Shown here: positions 44,205 to 51,721 of the stretch, in pieces | Layout: each line of letters opens with the position of its first letter | Position numbering within the stretch: the stretch's first letter is position 1 | Origin: Elioraea sp. | GTDB taxonomy: Bacteria; Pseudomonadota; Alphaproteobacteria; Acetobacterales; Acetobacteraceae | NCBI RefSeq assembly: GCF_022842375.1 | Contig: NZ_JALHPR010000028.1 | Location: 1-58,929, forward strand | DNA: 58,929 nucleotides | Direction of reading: 5' to 3' | Program-made: the position numbers and the translations under genes | Notes under the pieces: generated by a model | Seen by the model: the letters and a program-made list of their open reading frames with translations, nothing else | What the model was told of the DNA's origin: nothing | The model's database searches: none

Positions 44205-46116
44205 ACGGCTGCTCCGCCTCCGTCCCGGCCAGGAACCCTTCGATCATCAGCAGTGTCCAGAGCGGCTGGGCATGGTCACGCCTGCCGGAGGCGTGCTCAT
44301 CGATCAGCCGCGTGAGCGCCGCCTGGTCGAACCAGCCGCTGTCGGTCATCGCCTCTCCCGTCAGCCGTGCCCGCACGGTGTCGGCCTGGGCGCGCAGCTG
44401 GCCGCCGAGCGGGGCGGCGAAGCCTGTCTTCTTGCGCGCCATCAGCGCCGGCGGCAGCAGTTTCGCGGCGGCGATGCGCAGCACCGCCTTGCCCTCGTTG
44501 TGCCGGATCTTGAGCGCGGCGGGCAGTGCCATGCCCCAGGCCACGATGTCGGGGTCGAGCAGCGGCGGGCGAACCTCGAGCGAGACGGCCATCGACATCC
44601 GGTCGGTCTTCACCAGGATGTCGCCCGGCAGGTAGGTCTGGAGGTCGGTGTACTGGGCCTGGAGCAGGGGGTCGGACGGGTCGGCCTCGGCCATCAGGGC
44701 GGGGAAGCGGGCGGACGGATCGTGCCCGTCGAGGGTGGCCCGCAGGGTGGGCGAGAGCAGGGCGAGCCGGCGGTCATCGTCGCATTTGCAGACGGTGCGG
44801 TAGTAGCCGATCGCGCTGTCGAGGCTCATCTCGGTCAGCGTCGTCTTGGCGCGGAGCCATTTCGGCGCGAAATCGAGCTTCGGGTAGGCGCGGGCCAGAG
44901 CGCCGATGACGTGCCGCCGCGCCCCGGCCGGCAGGCTGCGCCGCACGGCCTCGGCAAGCAGGTGCCAGCGATAGCGGCGGTAGCCGGCGAACACCTCGTC
45001 GCCGCCATCGCCAGTCAGTGCAACCGTGGCGTGCCGGCGGGCCAGCCGAGACACGGCGAGCGTCGGGATCGAGGAATGATCGGCGAAGGGTTCGCCGAAC
45101 AGCCGCGCCTGGTCACGGGCGGCCGCGACATAGTCGGTCTCGTCGGCTTCGGCGTGGTGGGCGGTGCCGTGGCGGGCGGCGACGGCGGCGGCGAGCGCAC
45201 GCTCATCTCCCTCGCCCGGGAAGCCGATCGTGAAGGTGTCGAGCGGCTGCCCGCCTTCCTCGCGCCGCGCGGCGGCGGCGAGAGCGGTGATGGTGCCCGA
45301 ATCGATGCCGCCCGAGAGGAAGGCGCCGAGCGGCACGTCCGACATCATGCGATCACGCGTCGCGGTCGCGAGCATGCCGCCCAGGGTCTCGGCGGCTTCC
45401 GTGATCGACGCGGTCTCGCGCCCCGCTGCCGTGGGGGGCGACCAGTAGCGCCGCGGCTGCGGCCGGTCACTCGATCCACGGCGCAGCAAGACGGCGTGGG
45501 CGGCCGGAAGCCGCCTCACGGCGGCATAGATCGTCGCCGGATCAGGGATGTAGCCGAGGGCCAGCACGTCCTCGACGGCGGTCGGGTCGATCCTGCGGGA
45601 GAGGGCGGGGAGCGTGAGCAGGGCCGAGAGCTCCGAGGCGAAGGCGAGGCGCCCATCCGGCAGCCAGGCGAGGTGCATCGGCTTCTCGCCCAGCCGGTCG
45701 CGGGCGAGCAGCAGCTCGCCACGGCCACGATCCCACAGCGCGAAGGCGAACATGCCGTTCAGCCGGTCGAGCACGCCCATGCCCCATGCGCGCCAGCCGA
45801 GCAGGATCACCTCGGTGTCGGAGCGTGTGCGGAAACGGTGCCCGGCAGCCTCGAGCTCGGCGCGGAGGACGAGGTGGTTGTAGATCTCGCCGTTGAAGCT
45901 GAGGGTGACGGTGCCATCCTCGGCCGCCATTGGCTGGACGCCGCCGGCGAGGTCGACGATCGCGAGCCGCCGGTGGCCGAGGGCGACATGGGGTTCGGCA
46001 TGGAACCCATCGCCGTCCGGCCCGCGATGGGCGATCGCATCGGCCATGCGGCGGACCTCGGCCGAGTCGGGAACGGTCGAGTCGAAGGGGTGGAACAGGC
46101 CGACCACGCCGCACAT
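44188..46116 (-). CDS. XrtA-associated glutamine amidotransferase (asparagine synthase-like)
   Basis: A 642-residue two-domain enzyme. The ATG at 46116 was chosen because it puts the class II glutaminase nucleophile at Cys2 (MCGVVGLFHP) and has GGAG 8 bp upstream; a longer frame adds a Gly/Ser repeat translated from non-coding DNA. The N-domain has AIAHRGPDGDG, GHRRLAIVDL and SFNGEIYN. The synthetase domain has the PP-loop FLSGGIDSGTITAL and TGDGGDEVFAGYRRY. The closest named group is the exosortase A system-associated amidotransferase. It may amidate a uronic acid or another EPS sugar (inference). Confidence 0.9.
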   Translation of the reverse strand: MCGVVGLFHPFDSTVPDSAEVRRMADAIAHRGPDGDGFHAEPHVALGHRRLAIVDLAGGVQPMAAEDGTVTLSFNGEIYNHLVLRAELEAAGHRFRTRSDTEVILLGWRAWGMGVLDRLNGMFAFALWDRGRGELLLARDRLGEKPMHLAWLPDGRLAFASELSALLTLPALSRRIDPTAVEDVLALGYIPDPATIYAAVRRLPAAHAVLLRRGSSDRPQPRRYWSPPTAAGRETASITEAAETLGGMLATATRDRMMSDVPLGAFLSGGIDSGTITALAAAARREEGGQPLDTFTIGFPGEGDERALAAAVAARHGTAHHAEADETDYVAAARDQARLFGEPFADHSSIPTLAVSRLARRHATVALTGDGGDEVFAGYRRYRWHLLAEAVRRSLPAGARRHVIGALARAYPKLDFAPKWLRAKTTLTEMSLDSAIGYYRTVCKCDDDRRLALLSPTLRATLDGHDPSARFPALMAEADPSDPLLQAQYTDLQTYLPGDILVKTDRMSMAVSLEVRPPLLDPDIVAWGMALPAALKIRHNEGKAVLRIAAAKLLPPALMARKKTGFAAPLGGQLRAQADTVRARLTGEAMTDSGWFDQAALTRLIDEHASGRRDHAQPLWTLLMIEGFLAGTEAEQPFSAAA

Positions 46117-46149
46117 CGCGCATTCTCCTTGCCGGGCCGGGCCGGGACC

Positions 46150-46268
46150 AAAGCCAGAGTCATAGCCAGAACCAGAGCCAGCCCCAGAGCCATGGCCAGG
46201 ACCAGAGCCATGGCCAGGACCAGAGCTAGGGCCAGAGCCAAGGCCAGAGCCAAGGCCAGAGCCCAAGT
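46150..46268. repeat. Degenerate short tandem repeat upstream of the amidotransferase
   Basis: A run of 6-, 12- and 18-bp units built on CCAGAGCCATGGCCAGGA and CCAGAGCCAAGG. It is open in the amidotransferase frame and would code a Gly/Ser repeat, but lies upstream of the Cys2 start. It occupies the 5' leader. Confidence 0.85.
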
Positions 46269-46459
46269 CAGGGCCGGGGCTGCCCATCAATCCGACAGAA
46301 TTGGGTGTACCTGCTTAGCGAATCCACGTGTCAGGTGCACCAATGACGGGTGCAGCCGCCATTCCGCCCATCCATACTCACAACCTACGCAAGCGTGATT
46401 AGCAAAACTTTAATCATTCACTAGGCTAGGTTGTATCCATCAGGCGGGAGCGCTCACCG
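46269..46459. other. Divergent promoter region
   Basis: Gap between the repeat upstream of the amidotransferase and the small membrane protein gene. It is AT-rich near 46395-46440 (TTTAATCATTCACTAGG) and likely carries promoters for both directions. A half match to the PEP-CTERM motif (TGTCGGATT, minus strand near 46290) lacks the second half and a sigma-54 element. Confidence 0.45.
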
Positions 46460-46672
46460 ATGCGGATGGCTAAGACGCGGCACCACGGTTCTTCACAAGC
46501 TGCCAGGTCGATCGCGGTCGACGACCCGCGCGCTTGGGCAGCCCACGAACGGGCCGCCGCGACGCAGGATACCGAGAGGCTCGCCTGGCCCATGGCAATC
46601 GTCGTGATCGTGTCCCTCTCCACCGGGCTCTGGCTCGCTATCGGACTGCTCGCCCGAATCGCCGTCGGCTGA
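46460..46672 (+). CDS. Small single-pass membrane protein, unknown
   Basis: A 70-residue protein with a GGGAG ribosome site 8 bp before ATG; a second ATG follows two codons later. The first 42 residues are polar and basic (KTRHHGSSQAAR), then one membrane helix (WPMAIVVIVSLSTGLWLAIGLL) with a short C-terminus. No family is recognised. It ends 4 bp before the convergent epimerase stop. Codon use fits a real gene, but with no homology evidence the call stays moderate. Confidence 0.55.
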   Translation: MRMAKTRHHGSSQAARSIAVDDPRAWAAHERAAATQDTERLAWPMAIVVIVSLSTGLWLAIGLLARIAVG

Positions 46673-46676
46673 GCAC

Positions 46677-47627
46677 TCAGGCGGCCACGCCTGGTTGACC
46701 AGCGCCGATCCACTCCAGCACATCCGCGAGCCCTTCGGCCAGCCCGCGCGGTTCGCCGAGGCCGAGCACCGCGCGCGCGCGGGTCGGGTCGCCCACCGAG
46801 TGGCGGATCTCCCCGCTCCGCGCCGGCAGGTGCCGCGGCGCAAGGCCGCGCGCCGACGGGCCTGACAGCGACGCCACCGCCTCGGCCAGCATCGTGACCG
46901 AGATCGCCCGCCCGGTGCAGACATTCAGCACCGGTGCCGCCGTGCTGGCGGCGGAGAGGGCCGCGATCAGGCTCGCGACGACATCGCTCACATGCACGAA
47001 GTCGCGCGTCTGGCCGCCATCGCCGAAGATCGACACCGGTTCGCCGCGCAGCAGCCTGTTGCAGAAGATCGAGATCACCCCGGAATAGGGCGAGGCAGGG
47101 TCCTGCCGGCGGCCGAACACGTTGAAGAAGCGAAGCCCCAGCGTCGGCACGCCATGGACGTGGCCCGCGACCTTCGCCTGCTGTTCGCAGCCGAGCTTGT
47201 CGGCGCCGTAGGCCGACAGCGGCACCTTCGGCGCATCCTCCGTGATCGGCAGGACGACCTGGTCGCCGTAGACCGCCGCCGAGGAGGCATAGACCACCGG
47301 CACGCCACCGGCGGCGCGCGCGGCATCGAACACCGCGATCGTGCCGGAGAGATTGGTGCGGTGGGTGGCCAGCCACTCCGTCACCCCACGCTCGACCGAG
47401 GCGATCGCGGCGAGATGGATGCAGGCCGACACACCCGCCATGGCGGCAGCGACCGTCGCCGCATCGGCGATGTCGCCTTGGACAAGGGCTGCACCGGGTG
47501 CCAGATTGTTCATGCTTCCAGTCGAAAGATCATCGAGCACCCGCACGCTGTCGCCACGCGCAAGCAGCGCCGCAACGAGATGGGACCCGATGAAGCCGCA
47601 ACCACCGGTGACGAGAATCAGGGACAT
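46677..47627 (-). CDS. NAD-dependent nucleotide-sugar epimerase/dehydratase
   Basis: A 316-residue extended SDR enzyme of the UDP-glucose 4-epimerase group. NAD binding is by VTGGCGFIGSHL; the active site is VYASSAAVYG (Ser/Thr) with YGADK (Tyr, Lys). FGRRQDPASPYSGVI and RDFVHVSDVV are conserved substrate-loop motifs of the GalE/WbpP type. It would supply an epimerised or modified nucleotide sugar, plausibly for the EPS. It lies 72 bp upstream of arfB on the same strand but is probably a separate unit. Confidence 0.9.
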   Translation of the reverse strand: MSLILVTGGCGFIGSHLVAALLARGDSVRVLDDLSTGSMNNLAPGAALVQGDIADAATVAAAMAGVSACIHLAAIASVERGVTEWLATHRTNLSGTIAVFDAARAAGGVPVVYASSAAVYGDQVVLPITEDAPKVPLSAYGADKLGCEQQAKVAGHVHGVPTLGLRFFNVFGRRQDPASPYSGVISIFCNRLLRGEPVSIFGDGGQTRDFVHVSDVVASLIAALSAASTAAPVLNVCTGRAISVTMLAEAVASLSGPSARGLAPRHLPARSGEIRHSVGDPTRARAVLGLGEPRGLAEGLADVLEWIGAGQPGVAA

Positions 47628-47699
47628 GATCGAGCTTGCCTTTTTCCGTCAAGGGAATGATCTGGGCGCGATGTGAGACGCACCACAGCACACGCGCCC

Positions 47700-48131
47700 C
47701 TAATCCTCCATCCCCGGCCGCGATCGGCCTGCCTTCACGCCCGAGCGCACGCTTTTCGCGGCAAGGCGTCTCTGCCGGCTGCCGGCGGTCGGGCGCGTCG
47801 GGCGGCGGGGGATCGGCGGGATCGCCGCCTCGGCGATCAGGGCCACGAGGCGAGCGATCGCGTCCTCGCGGTTGCGCTGCTGGCTGCCGAAGCGTTGCGC
47901 GACGATCACGATCACGCCCTCGCCCGTCGCGCGCCGCCCGGCGAGGCGGATCAGCCGCGCACGCACCGATTCGGGCAGCGAAGGCGAACCGGCGGCATCG
48001 AAGCGAAGCTGCACCGCGGTCGAGACCTTGTTCACGTTCTGCCCACCCGGGCCAGAGGCGCGGATAAAGGTGAAGCCAAGCTCGCCCGGGTCGAGGGAGA
48101 GCCTGTCGTTGACGCGGATCGGCTCGCTCAT
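47700..48131 (-). CDS. arfB: Alternative ribosome-rescue peptidyl-tRNA hydrolase
   Basis: A 143-residue release-factor-like protein that frees stalled ribosomes. It has the catalytic GGQ in FIRASGPGGQNVNKVSTAVQLRFD and the basic C-terminal tail (RQRRLAAKSVRSG...KAGRSRPG) that enters the mRNA channel. The start at 48131 overlaps the pqqE stop by 4 bp; the frame is open much further upstream but only as a shadow of pqqE. Being coupled to pqqE is unusual; it may simply ride on the pqq transcript. Confidence 0.93.
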   Translation of the reverse strand: MSEPIRVNDRLSLDPGELGFTFIRASGPGGQNVNKVSTAVQLRFDAAGSPSLPESVRARLIRLAGRRATGEGVIVIVAQRFGSQQRNREDAIARLVALIAEAAIPPIPRRPTRPTAGSRQRRLAAKSVRSGVKAGRSRPGMED

Positions 48132-49237
48132 GGAACGACGGGGGCGCGCCCCGCGCGGAAGATGAATTCCGGCGCCTGCCCCGATGCCGCCTCGCGCGCG
48201 GCGACGACCAGCGCATGGTCGGGGGAGAGGCCGCAGGCAGGGTCGGTCGCGGTCGCATCGCCGGTGAGCGCATGCGCCTGGCAGCGGCAGCCGCCATGGT
48301 CCTTCGTGCGCCTGTCGCAACTGCGGCACGGCTCGCGCATCCAGCCTTCGCCGCGATAGGCGTTGAAGCCGGCACCGTCGCGCCAGATCTCGGCGAGCGG
48401 TCGGTCGGTCACGCGGTCCCACACGATGCCGGGCAGGCTGTGCGCGGCATGGCAGGGCAGCGCGAGCCCATCGGCGGTGACGACGATGAAACGCTGGCCC
48501 CAGCCATCCATGCACGGGCGGGGGCGATCGGACATGTAGTCGGGCAGCACGAACAGCACGTCGATCCGCCCGCGCAGGCGCTCCCGCGCCGCTGCCGCGA
48601 TATCGCGCGCGGCGGCAACGCTCGCGCGCGAGGGCAGCAGCGCGGCGCGGTTCGGCAACGCCCAGCCGAGATACTGCGTGTTGGCGAGCTCGAGCCGTTC
48701 GGCGCCGAGCCGTTCCGCGAGCGCGACGGCCTCGCCCACGTGGCCGATATTGGCGCGGTGCAGTACCATGTTCAGCGTCAACGGCAGGCCGAGCTCCTTC
48801 ACCCATTCTGCCACGGCGAGCTTGTGGTCGAAGCTCCGCGTGCCGCCGATGCGGTCGCAGCCCTCTGCCGTCACGTCCTGGATCGAGAGCTGCACGGCAT
48901 CGATGCCGGCCTGCGCGAGCGCGGCCAGGCGGTCGCGCGTCAGCGGCAAGCCGGAGGTGATGAGGGTGGTGTAGAGCGCGTGGCGGCGCGCCTCCGCCGC
49001 GATCGTTTCGAGGTCGTCGCGCAGCAGCGGCTCGCCGCCGGTCAGGTTGAGGCCGACGACGCCCATCGCCTCCGCCTCGCCGATCACGCGGCACCAATCC
49101 CCGGTGGTCAGCCCATCGCGGCGCTTCGCCCAGTCGAGCGGGTTTGAGCAGTAGGGGCAGCGCAGCGGGCAGCGATAGGTGAGCTCCGCCACCAGCGTCC
49201 AGGGGCGCGGCGCGGTTCCGGGAGGGTCTGGCGTCAT
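48128..49237 (-). CDS. pqqE: PqqA peptide cyclase (radical SAM)
   Basis: A 369-residue radical SAM enzyme that links Glu and Tyr of PqqA. The cluster motif is YRCPLRCPYC (Cys23, Cys27, Cys30). LNLTGGEPLLRDDLE is the GGE SAM-binding motif. The C-terminal SPASM domain has Cys-rich segments (PCMDGWG, ALPCHAAHSLPG, EPCRSCDRRTKDHGGCRCQA) for auxiliary clusters. The start overlaps pqqD by 4 bp. Order pqqA-B-C-D-E on the minus strand is the canonical operon. Confidence 0.97.
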   Translation of the reverse strand: MTPDPPGTAPRPWTLVAELTYRCPLRCPYCSNPLDWAKRRDGLTTGDWCRVIGEAEAMGVVGLNLTGGEPLLRDDLETIAAEARRHALYTTLITSGLPLTRDRLAALAQAGIDAVQLSIQDVTAEGCDRIGGTRSFDHKLAVAEWVKELGLPLTLNMVLHRANIGHVGEAVALAERLGAERLELANTQYLGWALPNRAALLPSRASVAAARDIAAAARERLRGRIDVLFVLPDYMSDRPRPCMDGWGQRFIVVTADGLALPCHAAHSLPGIVWDRVTDRPLAEIWRDGAGFNAYRGEGWMREPCRSCDRRTKDHGGCRCQAHALTGDATATDPACGLSPDHALVVAAREAASGQAPEFIFRAGRAPVVP

Positions 49238-49509
49238 GCTGCCTCCTGCACGAGCCCGCGCGAGACGAGCGTGTCGAGGAAGGGCGTGATCTCGGCCACC
49301 ACCGCATCCGTGTCGCGGCCGAACCGTTCCGCGAGCGTGGCGGCGATCTCGGCCACGGTGCGCGCGCCGTTGCAGAGTGCGAGCGTTGCCCCCGCGGTGG
49401 CGTTCAGCGCGAGGCCTGCTTCGGGGTAGAGCAGGAGCAGCTTCCCCGTTTGCCGGTCCTCGCGCAGCCGCGCGCGCGGGGCGAGGCGTGGCTTGGCATC
49501 GGGTGCCAT
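49234..49509 (-). CDS. pqqD: PQQ biosynthesis peptide chaperone
   Basis: A 91-residue RiPP recognition element protein that presents PqqA to PqqE. Starting at MAPDAKPRLAP (49509), one base after the pqqC stop (TGAGATG), it reads RLREDRQTGKLLLLYPEAGLALNATAGATLALCNGARTV, with the family motif LYPE and the helix around TVAEIAATLAERF. The open frame continues upstream through the pqqC tail repeat as RRWTL units, which is an artefact of that repeat. It overlaps pqqE by 4 bp. Confidence 0.94.
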   Translation of the reverse strand: MAPDAKPRLAPRARLREDRQTGKLLLLYPEAGLALNATAGATLALCNGARTVAEIAATLAERFGRDTDAVVAEITPFLDTLVSRGLVQEAA

Positions 49510-49510
49510 C

Positions 49511-50302
49511 TCACTCGGCCGCAGTGTCCATCGGCGCAGTGTCCATCGGCGCAGTGTCCATCGGCGCGGTGTCCATCGCCGCACCTGCCTTCCGCCCCTG
49601 GTCGAGTGCGACGCAGTCGAGCAGGTGCCACAGGATCTCGGTCTTGCGGATCAACGCCGCGACACAGGCTTGCTGCCTGGCGTAGCTGTCGGCGTGGCGC
49701 ACGACGAAGCCGATCGCCTCCTCGCTGTCCACCTTCGCCTGGCGCACGCGGTTGCGGAAATAGGTGATCATGTCCGGGTCGACCCAGGGGTAGTGGGTTT
49801 CCCACGCCAGGATGCGGCGGCTCATGATGTCGGGCGAGAAGAACTCGGTGAGCGAGGATGCGACGGCCTCGAGCAGCGTGCGCTCGCGCACCAGGGCCAC
49901 GTAATTGTCGCAGGCGAAACGAACGCCCGGCAGCACGTCGGCGCAGCTGCGCACCCGCTCGGCATCGAGGCCGACGCCGGCGGCGAGCCTGAGCCAGAGC
50001 GCGAGCCCGCCTTCGCCCTCGGCGTCGCCGTCATGCTCGCGGATGCGGCGGATCCACATGCGGCGGAAAGCGGGGTCCTCGGATTTCGAGAGGATCAGCG
50101 CGTCCTTGATGGGGATTCGCGTCTGGTAATAGAAGCGGTTGCGCACCCAGGCCTGGATATCGTCGCGCGAGAGCGTGCCGGCATGCATGCGATGGTGGAA
50201 CGGGTGGTGGTCGTGATAGCGGGCCGCTCCCTCGCGGCGCAGCCAGTCGATGAACTCCTCCGCCGGCAGGGGCGGGCGAAGCGGATCGGTTGTTGCGGTC
50301 AC
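49511..50302 (-). CDS. pqqC: Pyrroloquinoline-quinone synthase, with a repeat-extended tail
   Basis: A 263-residue cofactor-less oxidase that closes the PQQ ring. Signatures: YHDHHPFHHRMHAGTLSRDDIQAWVRNRFYYQTRIPIKDA, WETHYPWV, FRNRVRQAKVDSEEAIGFV and ILWHLLDCVALD. The usual enzyme ends soon after this last motif. Here the chain continues with four copies of MDTAP encoded by a 15-bp tandem repeat, then AAE. The tail is probably neutral. It overlaps pqqB by 4 bp. Confidence 0.96.
   Translation of the reverse strand: MTATTDPLRPPLPAEEFIDWLRREGAARYHDHHPFHHRMHAGTLSRDDIQAWVRNRFYYQTRIPIKDALILSKSEDPAFRRMWIRRIREHDGDAEGEGGLALWLRLAAGVGLDAERVRSCADVLPGVRFACDNYVALVRERTLLEAVASSLTEFFSPDIMSRRILAWETHYPWVDPDMITYFRNRVRQAKVDSEEAIGFVVRHADSYARQQACVAALIRKTEILWHLLDCVALDQGRKAGAAMDTAPMDTAPMDTAPMDTAAE
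49522..49581. repeat. Four 15-bp tandem repeats at the pqqC 3' end
   Basis: CAGTGTCCATCGGCG occurs three times, then once with two changes, in frame with pqqC (MDTAP units). A change in copy number would keep the pqqC frame and the pqqC-pqqD junction intact. Confidence 0.92.
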
Positions 50303-51219
50303 AGCACCATCTCCATGCCGTCATGCGCGACGTCCCAGCCCGCGTCGCGGGCGGTGCGTCGCGCCTCGCTGTCCTCGTCGAGCAGCGGGTTGGTGTTGTT
50401 GAGGTGGATCAGCACGCGCCGCTTCGCATCGAGGCCGGCGAGCGTGGCGATGCTGCCGGTGGGCCCGCCGACGGGAACGTGGCCCATGCTCGTCGACGTC
50501 GCCGTGCCGAGGCGCTGGGTGATCAGCTCGTCATCGGTCCAGCACGTGCCGTCGAGGAACACCGCGTCCGCCCCGTCCATCAGGGCGCGGAGCGGTGGCG
50601 TGATCGCCGCCGTGCCGGGGATGTAGGCCATGCGCCTGCCGGTCGCGGCCTCGGTCAGCGCGATGCCGATGCTCTCGAGCGGATCGTCGGCCACATGGCC
50701 CTTCAGGTGCGGCGGCGGGCGGCTCGGGGCAGGGGCTGCGCGCAGGGTGATGCCCAGCGGCGCTCCCTCAGGGTCGGCGAGAGCGATCTCGCCCTCGTCG
50801 GTGATGTCGCGCCAGGTCACCTGTCCGGGGAACCGCGCGAGCGTGCGGGCGAAGCTGTTGCCCTCGGTGAAGCCCTGCCGAACGGTCGGCGCGGCGTAGA
50901 CGGCAAGCGGCTGGCTCTCGCGAAGGCTGAGCAGGCCGAGCACGTGGTCGAGGTCACCGTTGGTCAGCACGATGGCGCCGATCGGGGTGTGGCGCGGCGC
51001 CTTGGGGTGGAGGCCGGGGAAGGCCTCGATCTGGCCTCTGATCTCGGGGCTGGCGTTGAGCAGCACCCAGCGTTGCCCATCGGCGCTGACGGCGGTGCTT
51101 TCCTGCGTGCGCGGTGTGGCGCGCACGGTGCCCTCGCGCACGCCGCGGCAGAGGCGGCAGGCGCAGTTCCACTGCGGGAATCCTCCCCCCGCGGCGGAGC
51201 CGAGAACACGAACATGCAT
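50299..51219 (-). CDS. pqqB: PQQ biosynthesis protein, metallo-beta-lactamase fold
   Basis: A 306-residue protein proposed to hydroxylate the PQQ precursor. It begins MHVRVLGSAAGGGFPQWNCACRLCRGVREG with the PqqB-specific Cys pair. The metal-binding motif is LTNGDLDHVLGLLSLR, a D-for-H variant of HxHxDH seen in PqqB. It ends near RRVLIHLNNTNPLLDEDS. It lies 66 bp after pqqA, with a strong hairpin between, and overlaps pqqC by 4 bp. Confidence 0.96.
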   Translation of the reverse strand: MHVRVLGSAAGGGFPQWNCACRLCRGVREGTVRATPRTQESTAVSADGQRWVLLNASPEIRGQIEAFPGLHPKAPRHTPIGAIVLTNGDLDHVLGLLSLRESQPLAVYAAPTVRQGFTEGNSFARTLARFPGQVTWRDITDEGEIALADPEGAPLGITLRAAPAPSRPPPHLKGHVADDPLESIGIALTEAATGRRMAYIPGTAAITPPLRALMDGADAVFLDGTCWTDDELITQRLGTATSTSMGHVPVGGPTGSIATLAGLDAKRRVLIHLNNTNPLLDEDSEARRTARDAGWDVAHDGMEMVL

Positions 51220-51233
51220 GATGCGGAAACTCC

Positions 51234-51276
51234 GGCGGCGCGTGGCTCGAGGCTTCGCCCAGGGCCACGCGCCGCC
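51234..51276 (-). terminator. pqqA-pqqB intergenic hairpin (likely attenuator)
   Basis: A perfect 13-bp GC-rich stem GGCGGCGCGTGGC/GCCACGCGCCGCC with a 17-base loop fills most of the 66-bp gap. No T-run follows, so it probably reduces or processes the transcript rather than ending it. It would give more pqqA message than pqqB-E message. Confidence 0.7.
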
Positions 51277-51285
51277 AGGGCAGGA

Positions 51286-51381
51286 TCAGTCGCGGTCTTC
51301 GGCCAAGTCGTCCGCGTAGGAGCCGATTTCGGCATCCATGCGGATCTCGTCGAAGGCCGGGGTTTCCCAGGTCTCAGTCAT
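51286..51381 (-). CDS. pqqA: PQQ precursor peptide
   Basis: A 31-residue peptide from the ATG at 51381, with GAGGGAG upstream. It reads TWETPAFDEIRMDAEIGSYADDLAE; the E-I-G-S-Y spacing (Glu and Tyr three residues apart) matches the crosslinked pair that becomes PQQ. The open frame reaches further upstream but the conserved peptide and ribosome site fix the start. It is the first gene of pqqABCDE. Confidence 0.95.
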   Translation of the reverse strand: MTETWETPAFDEIRMDAEIGSYADDLAEDRD

Positions 51382-51721
51382 CGTGTTCTCCCTCGCGGTC
51401 TCTCGCCGCGCGTACAGCATATAGCGATCCCGGCGCGACACGCCAGACGCGAGATGGGGGCGGCAGTGCAAGCGCGGCTGGCGCGGGGAACCTGCGCACG
51501 AGGTCGTGATCTATACTTGGCGGGTGGAACACTGCGCGTCACGCCAGGTGGTCATGACTGCTGCCGGCTGGAAGAAGACGTTTTTGTTGCATCAGTGCGA
51601 TGGAGCGGTCGCCCGCGCCACTTTCCCATTGCAGCGCACGCGACAGTTGTTGCACGCTCGGCATAACCCGGTGTGGTTCACCCAACCAACCCCGGGGGCA
51701 ACGAATGGGAGAGATCATAGA
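51382..51721. other. Divergent region between pqqA and the sugar dehydrogenase
   Basis: About 340 bp with promoters for both directions expected. A T-run (GTTTTTGTTGC near 51580) and moderately AT-rich stretches are the only marks. No sigma-54 element, PEP-CTERM motif or hairpin was recognised. Confidence 0.45.

Noticed and set aside
46117-46290. Gly/Ser-repeat N-terminal extension of the amidotransferase
   Set aside because: Class II amidotransferases need Cys at position 2, given only by the ATG at 46116 with its own GGAG.
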